Position numbers and translations under genes: made by a program. Below, piece after piece: positions 1-12,800 of a DNA stretch of 64,000 nucleotides. The stretch's first letter is position 1, and each line of letters begins with the position of its first letter. Under the pieces are notes generated by a model, which was not told the origin of the DNA, made no database searches, and saw nothing but the letters and a program-made list of their open reading frames with translations. Origin of the DNA: Undaria pinnatifida (lineage: Eukaryota; Sar; Phaeophyceae; Laminariales; Alariaceae); the NCBI GenBank assembly GCA_012845835.1, contig JABAKD010000016.1:1139843-1203842 (forward strand), read 5' to 3'.

Positions 1-205
1 CTTAAAGTCCCGAATGCTCTTATCCTGGGCGCTCTTAAATGGAGGCACCCGCTGCACCTGTTTTTGTGAAGCCTATACTAAAACTTACCCCAGGTAAATG
101 ATACCCAATGTCAGATAAGAGCAGCTCGGAGATAGTAGCGGTAACAGCAGCATGTTTCGAGGGGCTCTTAAACCGGGTTACCCAACTAAAGCAGGTTCGC
201 CCCAC

Positions 206-821
206 CTGGCTCATGTCACCCAAGTTGAGCACCCCAGAACAGAGGGCCTCGACGACCTGTCGCTGGGTTTCCTCGCTGAAATGCCCGATGTAAAACTCAA
301 GGTAAGATAACGCGGTCATGATTTCCTTGTAGTCGTCCCCTTGGGTGAGGTCGTAGTCGAGGCAGCCGCAGGTGCCGCTCGACAGAAGCTGCGCTTCCAA
401 ACATCGCCGCATGCGCAGAAATCAGAAGAGGAGCGCAAGAGTGACGTCAGTATTATTTTGGACCTCCGACTATATATATGCTATTTCCATACTAATCGAA
501 TCTCCTTTCGTACAGCGGTAGTATCTCACCTATGATCTTCAGCCAACTACATTTGTAATAACGCGCGGCCGGAGTATCGCGCAGCTTGAAAATGTGAGTA
601 TCGAGCCCTAAATTAATCGAACTCACCGCTGAGATACTTAAAACTACTCGCTAAATATGCACATGATTCGAGTTAGGTTTAGAATAGCATGAATTTTCCC
701 CAAATGGGGGGATTTAAGCCGTCTTGTGCGTCGTGTGCGCGCTATGCATAATCGCAAAGGAAGAGTGACTAAATACCAACGCGCAATGATAACAACCTGC
801 ATTGGTCTACGAGTATCCTTT

Positions 822-853
<32 letters not shown>

Positions 854-3800
854 ATTGTTGTTGTTGTTGTTGTTGTCGTTGTTGTCGTTGTTGTTGTTGT
901 TATTGCTGTTGTTGTTACCATTATTATTACTTTGTTTCGCCATCAAAAAATGTGCAGTACAACCTGTTGTTACCAATATTACATTTGTTTCGCCATCCAA
1001 AAATGTGCAGCACGACCTTCAACATCGGTCACTCATAACATAAATTAAAAAAACAGAAAAAAAGAAAACCAAGGTAAACCATATTTCTTTTTTTTTATTT
1101 ATTGTCAATCGGCTTTCAAATCGTCTCCCAACAATGGCTACCCCTTAACTCCTCATCGCGATGATCAAGTCCGTGGCAACAGGGCACGATCCAGTCGCTC
1201 GTGAATGGAAGAACAACTCCCTCAAAGAAGAAAAACAAGACAAAAAAAAGCAGTGGCACACGTATATATCGGCACTACGGTCATGACATTCCCCCGGGAG
1301 CATAACAAGCCGTAAGATAAGGGATACGCCTGGATATAAAAGGGTTTCACATGCCTTTGAAGGCATGTGCGTATAGGAAAAAGAGGACGATGCTTTTGCC
1401 TCGCGGAATTGAACGAATATTCAGTTCGTCCATGACGAGTGTGGAACTAGTACAAGAGCTTATCTAGAACAAGTGAGTGACCAACGTGGAACCTGCCTAG
1501 CCTCGAAGGGTAGAGGTGTGGGAGTAGGTTGTGAAGAGCCGCATCTTCGGGTCATGTTCTAGATCATGGAACCGGTGCTTACCCGAATCTTTATTATCTC
1601 TGCATATACGGCTCATCAGGGTGGGCTACTGTTACAGTATTCCCCTGGGAGCCTAACAAGGCGTAAGATATGGGATACGGCTGGATAAGGGTTTCACATG
1701 CCTTTGAAGGCATTTGCGTATAGATAAAAGGGGATGGTGCATTTGCCTCACGGAATTGAACGCTATTCAGTTCGTCCGTGGCGTGTGTGGAACCAAGACA
1801 AGAGCTTATCTAGTACAAGAGTGAGTGACCAACGTGAAACCTGCCTGGTAGAAAAACCTGCAAAGGGTGGCCCGTGTCTGTAACAGCCCCTTAATCTTAT
1901 TTTACTATCCTACTACCGCAACCGTTCTCAAACTCACCGAAGACGGCTTAATGTCCACGTTAGCGTCTTTGCCTTCGCACCGCCAAAACCCTCCGCAGAA
2001 CGCAGTCCTCCGGTGGCCATGCGCCAAAATAGCAAGGTCCTTCGCGATGTCGGTACCCACAAGCTTGCCAATCTTCAGGTACATGGGCGCGCAGTCCATA
2101 ACGCCTCCCACCCAAAAGTGGACCGGTGCGTGCGGTGCGGCCATGCTGTCCCACACCCACGAGTAGAAATCGTCATTGGTAACGGTGAGGTTGAAGTGGG
2201 TGGCGCAGCTGGGCCATTCCACGATTTCGTCGGCCATGATTTGGCACGCCTGGCCCAGCCCGCGGGACAAGTATCTGCGGTTTTGTTATTGAAAAATTCA
2301 AAAAAAAGCACCCCTTAAGTCCTGCTGACGACGCCATGTTCAGAAAGACTAAGGGGCTGTTACAGACACAGGCCACCCTTTGCAGGCTTCTCTACTAGGC
2401 AGGTTCGACATTGGTTACTCACTTGTACTAGATAACCTCTTGTCTTAGTTCCACACACGCCGCGGACAAACTGAACAGCGTTAAAATTCAGCCAGCCAAA
2501 AGCACCATCCCCTTTTTCCTACACGCACATGCCTTCAAAGGCATGTGAAACCCTTTTATATCCAGCCGTACCCCAGATATATCTTACGCCTTGTTAGGCT
2601 CCCAGGGCAATGTCATGACACGGTGAGATCGCGGATTACCTTTTTAATCGAAACTTACAGTTAACACCGTCTTTGCACGCTGAGCGTGCAAGCAATGTTT
2701 CGATCGCGCGTGTTACAGGGTGTGCATGTTTTGGTCGTATCGTGCAGCGGCATTGAGCGCGCGGGCGGGGCGCGCGAACGTAGTGGGCATGCACGTTGGT
2801 AGGCGTGCTTTATGCCATTATTTTGCTTGACATTGTGCCATCCAGCAAAAATGAACAGCATGCATGTGGTGAGCGTCAACATTGTCAGTCATAAACATCC
2901 CTGAAAGTAGAAGAAAGGCGTGTGAGCAAAGCGCACCCGCCACACTTCCTGAAAAACGTGTGAAAGGGTTTGCCGAATGACGGGGGGTCCTTAACCCCAT
3001 ATCGTGGGGAAAAAAGGACCATTTTGTTTCTTTTGCATATGATTCTCGTTGTGCACCTCGGCCATATGGGATTTTTCATCCGGTATCATGTAGCAGAGTG
3101 CTTTATTTTTCTCCAACATTAAAACCATTTTTTTTTCTTGTTAAAAAGGACGTGTCTTAAGCTCCCAAATCGAGGAAAAACTTTATCGTACAGTACGCGT
3201 CATTAGGTATGCGGTATATTCCTAAGTTGCTGGCGTGAGACACAGAGTACCCCCGCAGGTCTGCCAACTGACTTTCCTAAGCTCAGAAGTCGGAGATAAG
3301 CAGCTTGTTGTTGTTGTTGTGTTTTATTCTCCGGCGGATGGGGAAAAATAAAGCTTGAGCTCACCACACTTCCACGTATTTTCATACGCGTCGTGTGTCG
3401 ATTTAGCTTGATAGTATTCCTACAGAATCGTGATGGTCATCTGAGCAGCGGCGGCGAGGGCACATGCCCTCCCCGCCTCGTGATTATCCCGAATATCAAA
3501 CGCCATCCCCTAACAATACCAAAACGGGCCAATTACCCAAGGGCTGTTGAGGTAATTACTGGCCGTTCCAAGGCCGTACCACCATAACATTATACCTGGC
3601 GCCTGATATCAATATTGTTTTGCTGTCGACAATGTGCAGCACAGCATGAGCCTCAACATCGCTCACCCATGACCACCCCCAAAACGTACGAGAAAGCCAA
3701 CAAGGGGAAGCCCATAAAACAAGAAACCTATGTGGACAAAGTCAATTGCTATATATATGCTGTTGGAAATCCCCGTCCTCCCCCCCCCCCCCCCCTTCGA

Positions 3801-6800
3801 ACACTCCGCCCTCTCCTCACTGGTGGTACGACTTACAGGATATACACGATACACCGATGCATTCTTCCACAACTGTCAGATCTGTCCCCTTGAAGGATTT
3901 ATAGTTTCCACGCACAAATTGAGCTGCCCCACCCGTTCCCCCCCCCTCCCCCTCCCCACCCCCGCTCCTTCTTGTTCAAACCCAGCCCCCCACGCCCTTA
4001 CAAACTCCGCCCTCCCCTCACAGGTTATACGACTTACAGGATATACTTGAAAAACTGATGCATTTCCTTCCACAGCTGTCAGATTTTGTCCCCCTCAAAT
4101 ACGGGTTTTATAGTTTCCGCGCACAGACTGATTAACATCACCCTGTTGACCCTGGTACAAGCTACACTGTAGTTCCAAGGGGAGTCGCCGACCGATACCC
4201 TTAATGAGGACACACACAGTACTACGCGCGATCGGAGTATCGCACACAGCTTGCAAATATGAGTTTCGACAAAATATTCGATCTCATAGCTGGAGTGTGT
4301 TTTTTTTTACAATATACCAGTATTCATATCGTATACTATGTACGAGAGCGTGTGTCTCGCACAAATGATACCTCGCTACACAACGCAACACACCGCAATT
4401 AATATAGGGTTGGATCATCGCACCTATGATCTATCCTATTGATAACAAAAATTTAATACATTTAACAGCTATGAGATCGCAAGGGCTTCGTCGAAGTTCT
4501 CATTTGCAAGCAGTGTGCGATATTCCCACTCCGATCGCGCGTGCCGACCTCCTCTTAGCAATAGCCTACTGTGTTACCAGGGTCAACAGGGTGATATGCT
4601 GTTAGTCAATCTGCGCATGGAATCAACATAATCTGACGGCTGTGGAACGCACTAGTTCCATATGTAAACTATTCGATAGAGGTATTAAGGTGCCACGATA
4701 AGAGGCATTAAGGTATACCTCTTTTTGGCGAGAGTATTTTCTGAATGACGGGACTCCTTAAACCAAGCTCATGTGCTACGATAAGAGGCATTAAGGTATA
4801 TCTCCTTTTGGCGTAAACTATTTCTGAATGACGGGGCACCTTAAACCAAAATCGTGTGCTACGACAAGAGGTATTAAGGTATACCTCTTTTTGGCGTAAA
4901 TTATTTCTGAATGACGGGGCTCCTTAAACCGAACTCGTTCGCTACGACAAGAGTTATTAAGGTATACCTCTTTTTGGCTAAATATTGTCTGAATGACGGG
5001 GTTCCTTAAACCAAACTCGTGTGCTACGACGAGAGTTATTACGGAATACCGATTTTTGGCTACATACTTTCTGAATGACGGGGCTCCTTACCCCAAAATC
5101 GTGTGCTACGATAAGAGGTATTAAGGTATACCTCTTTTTGGCGTAAATCATTTCTGAATGATGGGGCTGAGCCCTTCACCCAAAATCGTCCGAAATGCTG
5201 TGGATAGTTTTTTTTTGCAATCAAATCCTCGTCGTGTACCTAGTAGGGCATGGGATTTTCCATCCGTGATGAAGCAGGTTTTTGTTTTTCTCCACAAATC
5301 AGTTTTTGAGTCAAGAGACAGGTCTTAAGCTCCCAAATTGAAAAGCCTCAGGAAAACAACGGCGCACCTCTATTGTAGTACGTGTCCCATATCACCGGTA
5401 ATGGGAGGACGGGGAGTCGGAGGGGAGGGGGGAGGGGGGGGGGGGGTATTTTTCAACCTTTTATAGCCTCACAAATGAGCAGGAGCTTACTGCACGCGTG
5501 GTGTCAGGTCTAAGGCGAGTATGGGGGCGGCGGAGAAGGAGCGGGGGGGGGGGTTATTAAAAACTGAAGGCCGTAGAAATAAATTGGAGCTACTGCATGT
5601 ATGGCTCAAAAGGTAAATGTATTACATCACCTGTTGGTCGAGTAGTGTGAATAACTCTGGCGGATTTTTATCTTTGTTTATTTGGTGGGGCGGCCGGGGG
5701 GGGGGGGGGGGGGGGGGGACGGAGGTGGACGGGAGCAAAATGACCTACGTGCAAGCCAAATGCAAGTAGAGCCAACATCCCAAAAGTACACCAAAGTACA
5801 GGCTATCTGGTTACACTGGGTTATCAGGCATGTGCTTGATTATCGCACAACCTGTAACCTTTACTATCACATCTCAATAGCTCCTATTTTCGCAACGTTG
5901 TAAAGTCCATGTATCGCACTTCTCCATGTGTACATACTGGAACATTGAATACCCTGGCATGTACCGGATTAAACACCTCCACCATTCCATTACGTACACT
6001 CGCACCTCTCAAAATAAAAAAAAAGTCGCAACTTCATCAAACTTGATTGTCGCATTTCATACAGACCGAAAAATCGACAAATTCACATTAAATTAGGTAT
6101 TGCCCACGAGTACGGTATTGCTTGTACTTGCGCCGTCTCAAGAGCTGCACGTTGCCATTAACATCATAACCATTAACATCATAACCATTAACATCATAAC
6201 CATTAACATCATAACCATTAACATCATAACCATTAACATCATAACCATTAACATCATACCCATCACTTCTAATCCGGCGGAAATGAATAGTTACGTCCGA
6301 GATAGACTCTACCAGGTACAGCAGTCTTTAAGACACGCCCCAGATGTCATGAAGGCACATGGATAAGGAACGTATTAAGGCCCTTCATCAGCGATAAGGC
6401 ATGTTTTAAGGCTCGTGTTATCGCGTTTTGGGAGGAAATCACTTGGAGTTAGAGTACGTTTTTTGTTGAAGAACCAAGTGCTTCATTTTCGTTGAACGGC
6501 GAGTATCGCGCTCAACCAACGCGCCTTTGGATGGGAAATCCGAATAGTAATAGTGGACAAGGGTGGTATATTTGAAATGAGTTTCGGACCCACAGAGTTG
6601 AAAAATTTCTTCACAAAATGCCTAGAACATCTCCCCTATCCCCTGTTCATGGGGTTGCTGGTCTAACGGCGTTGTGTTTGGACACAATAAAGGACGCTAA
6701 GGCAGTTTTGAGATCCCTAATATACCTTAAGGCGCCCATTTTTGGAAAAGAGCGTTCGGGCATATTTGACGGCGTGTCGTAAAGGACTGGGGGCTAGCCT

Positions 6801-9800
6801 GAGAGCTGCTCGGTGGCGAGTACGCAAAATCCCTAAAATAACGGCAAAAATACGATCAAAAATAAAAAAACAGAGAGCACGAGCGCTTGCCGGGGTTTGG
6901 GCTCGCGCCCACAGACTCAAACATGCACCCAAGCTAAATGACGACTATCCGAAGTAGCTTATACATACATATTTCTGGTCACACTAATGACTCATCTCAT
7001 TCGCTAGGAGTGCAGCGGAAGTTTCTGAGCTCCACAGAGCATGATGAAGAGCTCAACATATCACCCGAAATATGACGATATGACTTCGAAGGCATTCGCT
7101 CGCGAAATCCGACCAGGACTTCCATGTGCGCTAGACGAAAAACGAAAGTACTCGTGAAATTGTCAAAAAGTCTGGTGTAGCTCCTCATTTGCGGATGACC
7201 ACAGTTTTCTTTTTTTCTGAGAGGGTCCTCAATTTTGGGAGCTTAACACATGATCCTCCCAAAAATTGGTCTGGAGAAAGACAAAACTGCCATTCTACCG
7301 GATGAAAAATCCCATGGCCTAGGTACACAACGAAACTGATGAAAAAGAATCGGTCTATTATTTATTTTTTTTCCCGACGATTTTGGGTTAAGGATCCCCG
7401 TCATTCAGAAACCAAAATGGCCATAAAAGGTATACCTTTATCGTAGCACGCGTATTATCTACTCATCATAGCACACTTCGGGAAAAAAAATAGCCCAAAA
7501 AAGGTACTACCTCTATCGTAGCATGCGTGTTATCTAGTAATAACACACTTCAAGAACCAAAATAGCCCAAATGTATACCTCTATCGTAGCACACGTGTTA
7601 TCTACTAGTAACACACTTCAGAAACCAAAATAGCCAAAAAAAGGTACTACCTCCATCTTAGAAGACGTGTTGACTACTAACAACCTTCCTATTACAGTAC
7701 TGTTAATGCCAATTTCCATATTTATTACTATTTTATATTGTAAAAGTAAAAAAGCACTCCAGCTGTGAGATCTAAGATGTCACATCGAAACTCGTCTTGT
7801 TGCAAGCTGTGTGTGATACACTCCAATCGCGCGTATTATTGGGTGTGTCCTCAATAAGGATGTAAAAGGATGTCGGTATATCTGGTGCCGGATACTGCTG
7901 TACCTGGTATATAGTACCAGAGGTAGTTGGCCCATTTTAAAGGACCCCGACATGAGGAAAAATGGTATATAAGGACCTCAATATTATTCGCATTGTTTCG
8001 TTCCACTTTAATGGACCTCATCCCTTATAGTGTAGGTAAGACTCAATAAGAGACCCAAGGTCCCTTAGAAGGGGCCACTACGCTGTCGCCCGCCGACGAA
8101 CGCCACGTAGATCGCTAGAAAAGTTAGTTATGCGCTCTCCCTAGTGCAAGAAAAACGGCCGAGTCCGCTTTAAGGGACTAGTCCTGGCGCCTGCCAGCTT
8201 TAAAGGAGACAACAGCAATAAATCAAAACGCCGCAACGGGAGAGAGGGGATACCACAGCAGTCCCTTGAGAAAGGTATAACTTGTTAAGAGGCGTCGGTA
8301 TAAACTTCGAAGTATCGCCCCTTGTGAGGGCCCACCCACTGTATTGTCAATGCTTGTATTGCCAATAATGCTGATACCAAAAAGCTGTGGCGATCATGGC
8401 GATACTTGCAACAATGAGGCCAGAAAATGGGGACCGGCGTAGGCGCGGTGGGGAGGGGTATGTACCAAAAGTCGGGACAAATGTATCCCTCTGCTTGAGA
8501 CCCTCAAAATATATCTCCTCGCAGTCCCAACGGCAGCATCGTTACGCGTAAACCCAAGACTGACAAATAAACACAAACGACAGCAGGGCGGCAAGACCCT
8601 TCCCCACCCCCCCTTCGCTGGCAACATCCTTCTCAATCTCGAAAACCTCGGGAGCTAGGAGAATAACAAAAAGGCGCGCTCATCAAAACGTACTCACGCT
8701 CTGTCGTTGGTGCTCCAAGGAGAACGAAGCTTGTCGTAGATATCCGTCTCCATCTGGCCCGGGTTGCCCTTCTTGTCCTTTGGGATGGCTGTGTTCGCCC
8801 ACCGGCCGTCCTTAACCTTTTCACGAACGAGGGGCACGTAAGGAGTTACCGACAAAAAACGGCTCAGGCAGGCAGATAAGTCGGTCGGTCGGTCGGTCTG
8901 TCGGTCGGTCGGCCCGTCGCGTCAATTGCTCGCTCCTCAGAAACCGAGAAAAATCCAATTACCCCCCCTCCCCGCCACCGCTGCTACCACAAGGAGCGAA
9001 TGACCCAGTAATCCGTGGGTGGGGGGGTCGGCGGGTGTTCGCAGCCCCATAAATTAACCTTTTGAAAGGGAAGCTAAAGGACAACCTTTGAGCGGTCCCT
9101 GGCGCATAATAAACGACTGCCGGTATAGATACCTGGTATACCACAAAACCCGCAAGATAGCACCCCCGTCGCATGGACTTCCGAGCCGATTCCCCCTACG
9201 CAATGGGGGCATACAAAACAAAAATGGCGGCTTTGGAAACGTCTTATAGTCTTTCTACGGATGAATAGTTCCATCGGTCGGCGTCTGTGGTCTGACCGCT
9301 GTCGAGAAAGCAATTTCGGGAAATCGTTCGAGGGTATGTGTCATACGAAATATTAGAGTCTATATGGGGAGTCCTATCAACCCGAATAGGCTAGATCGCC
9401 AGCAAGAACAACATCAACACCGCTAGCACCACCAACACCACCACCAACACCATCACCTCCAATAACAGCAACAGCAGCACTAACACCATCACCACTAACA
9501 ACAGCTCAGCCCTTTCAGAGCCACACCCACGTCTTCGAAGACAAGCGGCTTGCAAATACTGCGGGGTATTTTTCGTACTTTTATAAACAGGGTTAACGTC
9601 AACTCGTAAAATAATAAAATTATCATGAAAATTGAAAAAGGAGGTTTCAGCACCTTCGCAGGCGTATTAGACCCGGAGAACTGGAGAATCGGGCCCGCTC
9701 TTATCAAAATATGACTAGCTTTTTGCTTGACGTATACAAGAATGATGATTGCCGTTTCTTCAGGATAAGAGTTTGGTATTTTTTCGATACACCGCAGTTT

Positions 9801-12800
9801 CCTCAAAGTTAAAAGCCAGTTTCAGATGCTGTTTACCCAAAAAAGAGGTATTTTTTGCGGATGAAACTGCGATACTTCGTATACACCCGAAACTGCTTTA
9901 ACTACTTTATTGTACGAAGTCAAACTGATATCGGCAAGGAACGTCAAACGTCGTTCGATGCCTGCCGGAAAAAAGCCTTGCCGGTCTTTGAGAAGAGAAC
10001 GGGCCCGATTCTTCTATTTCCCGGGTCAAAAAACGCCTGCGAAGGTGCCAACAACTCCATTTTCGGTTTTCATAATCCGTTTATTGTAAGAGCTAGCGTA
10101 AAGCAGGAAAAAACGCAAGGCAACAGCACTAGCTAGGCCGACAAGCCCCACCATGTTGTCCTCGAGATCAGAGGTGCCAAACCACTCGGGGCTCAGCAGC
10201 TCCGACCTCGTGTACGGCAAGAACGGGTCGTAAATCACGCTCGATGCAGAAGTCGTCTCGATCGTGAAGTCCCAGTAAGGAACGGTCAGCTTGGGGTTGA
10301 TGAGCTGCAGGCTGAACTCGAAGGTGTTGCTGAGGAGTGAATGGCTCACCAGAAACCCCATTCCATCGTGAAACTGGACGGGGGGGGGGGTGGTGGAGGG
10401 GGGGGGGGGGGGCGGGTTGAGGGAGGGGGGGCGGCGGAGGAAGGTGGGGAGTGGAACGGGGGAGGTGAGGAGGGATGTGGGGGGGGGGGTGAGGGCATAG
10501 GGTAGGGGAGGGTGAAGGGTGAGGGGGGTGGTGTACTCAGGTTCTAGGGGTGGGGGGGGGGAGATGAGGGGGTGGGGTGAGAAATAACTAGCTGATAACT
10601 GGCTGGTGCCGGGATAATGTATATGGGTGCGTTTGCGGAAATTTAAAATCACTTTTCTGTGCTTGAATTTCAGGATATCAACAAGTCTTATTTCGAGCTA
10701 CGAGTAAGACGTGCAGCAAGTACCCAAGCATCGCTTGAGCGGGACACGGGTATTCGTTCTACGAGCATATGGGAATGAATCATGCACTACACATTTTTCG
10801 GAAGACATATCAAACAAAAAATTGCCATCAAGCAAAGCGTTTGATCGGACCAGCTTCATTTCACGAGAATCACGCGTAGAAGGTCGCGGGGTCGCTCGCT
10901 CTCGAAAGTTACAGGAAAACCCCCGCCGACGGATTAGAGCGGGGAGGGGTGGGGTGAGGGGTGGTCTTTTTACAGCCACGGAGACTTGTCATGCTGCTCT
11001 TATTGGTATGGATTGGGTGGGGGTTCTCTCTATGCACGGTATATCTCGAGTTCTTTGGACAGGCCAAGAAACTGCATGGCGATCTGTATATTGCATGGCG
11101 CGGTTCGCGGCATCATAGTAAACCATATGCTGATACACACATTATCTTTTCGTACACACGTAGCCTGGGTAGGATTCTCACGTGATCACATGTTTTTTTG
11201 GTTGTGGCCAACAAGTGCATCCGGCTGATGGCGTACACATCGGCGTAGTCTTCCCCGTAGATCTCCTTCCCATTGCCACCGTCCACCCGTACCGCCCACA
11301 GTGTAAACATCTGTCACAAGATCGTCAGAGCAAACACGCGGGCCGTACACGAAAGGCTTTGCGATGCAATCGATACTTTGGATGCCGTTTTCAGGCACCT
11401 GATACAGCACCGTTATACGTAGCAGCAAGACGTTTGTATGCTGTATCATGCCGACATGTTACACGTAACCAGGTGCGACATACAGCGAGATGGACAACAC
11501 GGTCCTCTCGCAGCTCACATACCAGGGACTGTTGCTGCTGTTTCTGCTGCGGCCATGAGCATTCTTTCTTCGAAGAGATGAAAAGTACGTATGAAAAAAA
11601 GCTTTTATTGGTGTTATCTTCATAATATGATCGGATTTTGTATTTTCCCTTCGACGACGTCCTGGCCAGAAACCTCAAATCACTCATATACCTTGATCTC
11701 ATAGCTGGAGTGTATTTTAATATTATATGTGACCTAAGCCTCTTGAAAACCCTTCCCCCCCCCCCCCCTTTTTTTTTCTTCTTCTTTTCTCGCTTCCTCT
11801 TGCTTCAACGCCCCACCTAATATCGAAATCCGCCAGAGTAATAAACACTTCCACGCCCTGGATACCGCCTCGTTATCGTTTTAGAGCCGTCCATGCCGCT
11901 GCTGCAATCCCCACCCACCCTCGCCCCCAACGCCCCCTCCTTCCCCACCACCCGCACCATCGCCTAGACCTAGCACCACGCGTATAGCAAACCCCTACAT
12001 CTATGCGACCTAAAGCCCCCCCCCCCCGCCCCCCGCCCCCCCCCGGCACATTTCCCCCCCCCTCCCCGACAAGAAGGATTTATAGTTTCCACGCACAAAT
12101 TGACCTGCCCCACCTGTCCCCTCCCCCCCCCCCCCCCCCCTCCCGCCCCCCTTTTGATCAGAATCAGGCCCCCACGTCCTCAAAAACTCCGCCCTCCCCT
12201 CACCGATTATTTGACGTACAGTATTCACTTGATAAACTGATGCATTTCCTTGCACAGCTGTCAGTTTTTGTCCCCCTCAGAAACGGGTTTCATAGTTTCC
12301 GCGCACAGACTGACTAACATCACCTTGTTGACCCGGATAGCTACACTGTAGTTGCAAGGAGAGTCGCCGACCTATATCCTTAATGAGGCACACAACCCGT
12401 AATACGCGCGATCGGAGTATCACACTCAGCTTGCAAAGATGAGTTTCGACAAAATATTCGATCTCACAGCTAGAGTGTATTTTAATTTTTAAATATACCA
12501 GGGAGAAGAAAACGAAAAAGGGAGTCAAGCACAAGAAGCTGTAGTTTAGCTTAACCCTTACTCCCTTGGAAAAACTGCAACATCTCCTTTGGGTTAACAA
12601 CTTACTTGGCACTAGTGCGTGGGGTAATTTTGCACTTCAAAGGGCACTGCGAACAGGAGCACCGTTTACGCGAGGACGTTATCTCCCTGCCTCTAGCCTA
12701 AAAGTTGATCTACTCCTCTTATTCTGGTGACGTTCCTATGAGAACTATGAGAACTATTCGTCGCATGACACTTTTTCTTCTACCCCACCCCACCCATCTC

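Noticed and set aside
644-1043. Poly-Asn, poly-Leu and poly-Cys ORFs
   Set aside because: Produced by the (TTG)n microsatellite in the interval after tyrosinase exon 5.
1905-2270. Tyrosinase exon 5 as a stand-alone small gene
   Set aside because: Its phase-2 acceptor and phase-0 donor fit exactly between the exons at 8698 and 388, so it belongs to the long gene.
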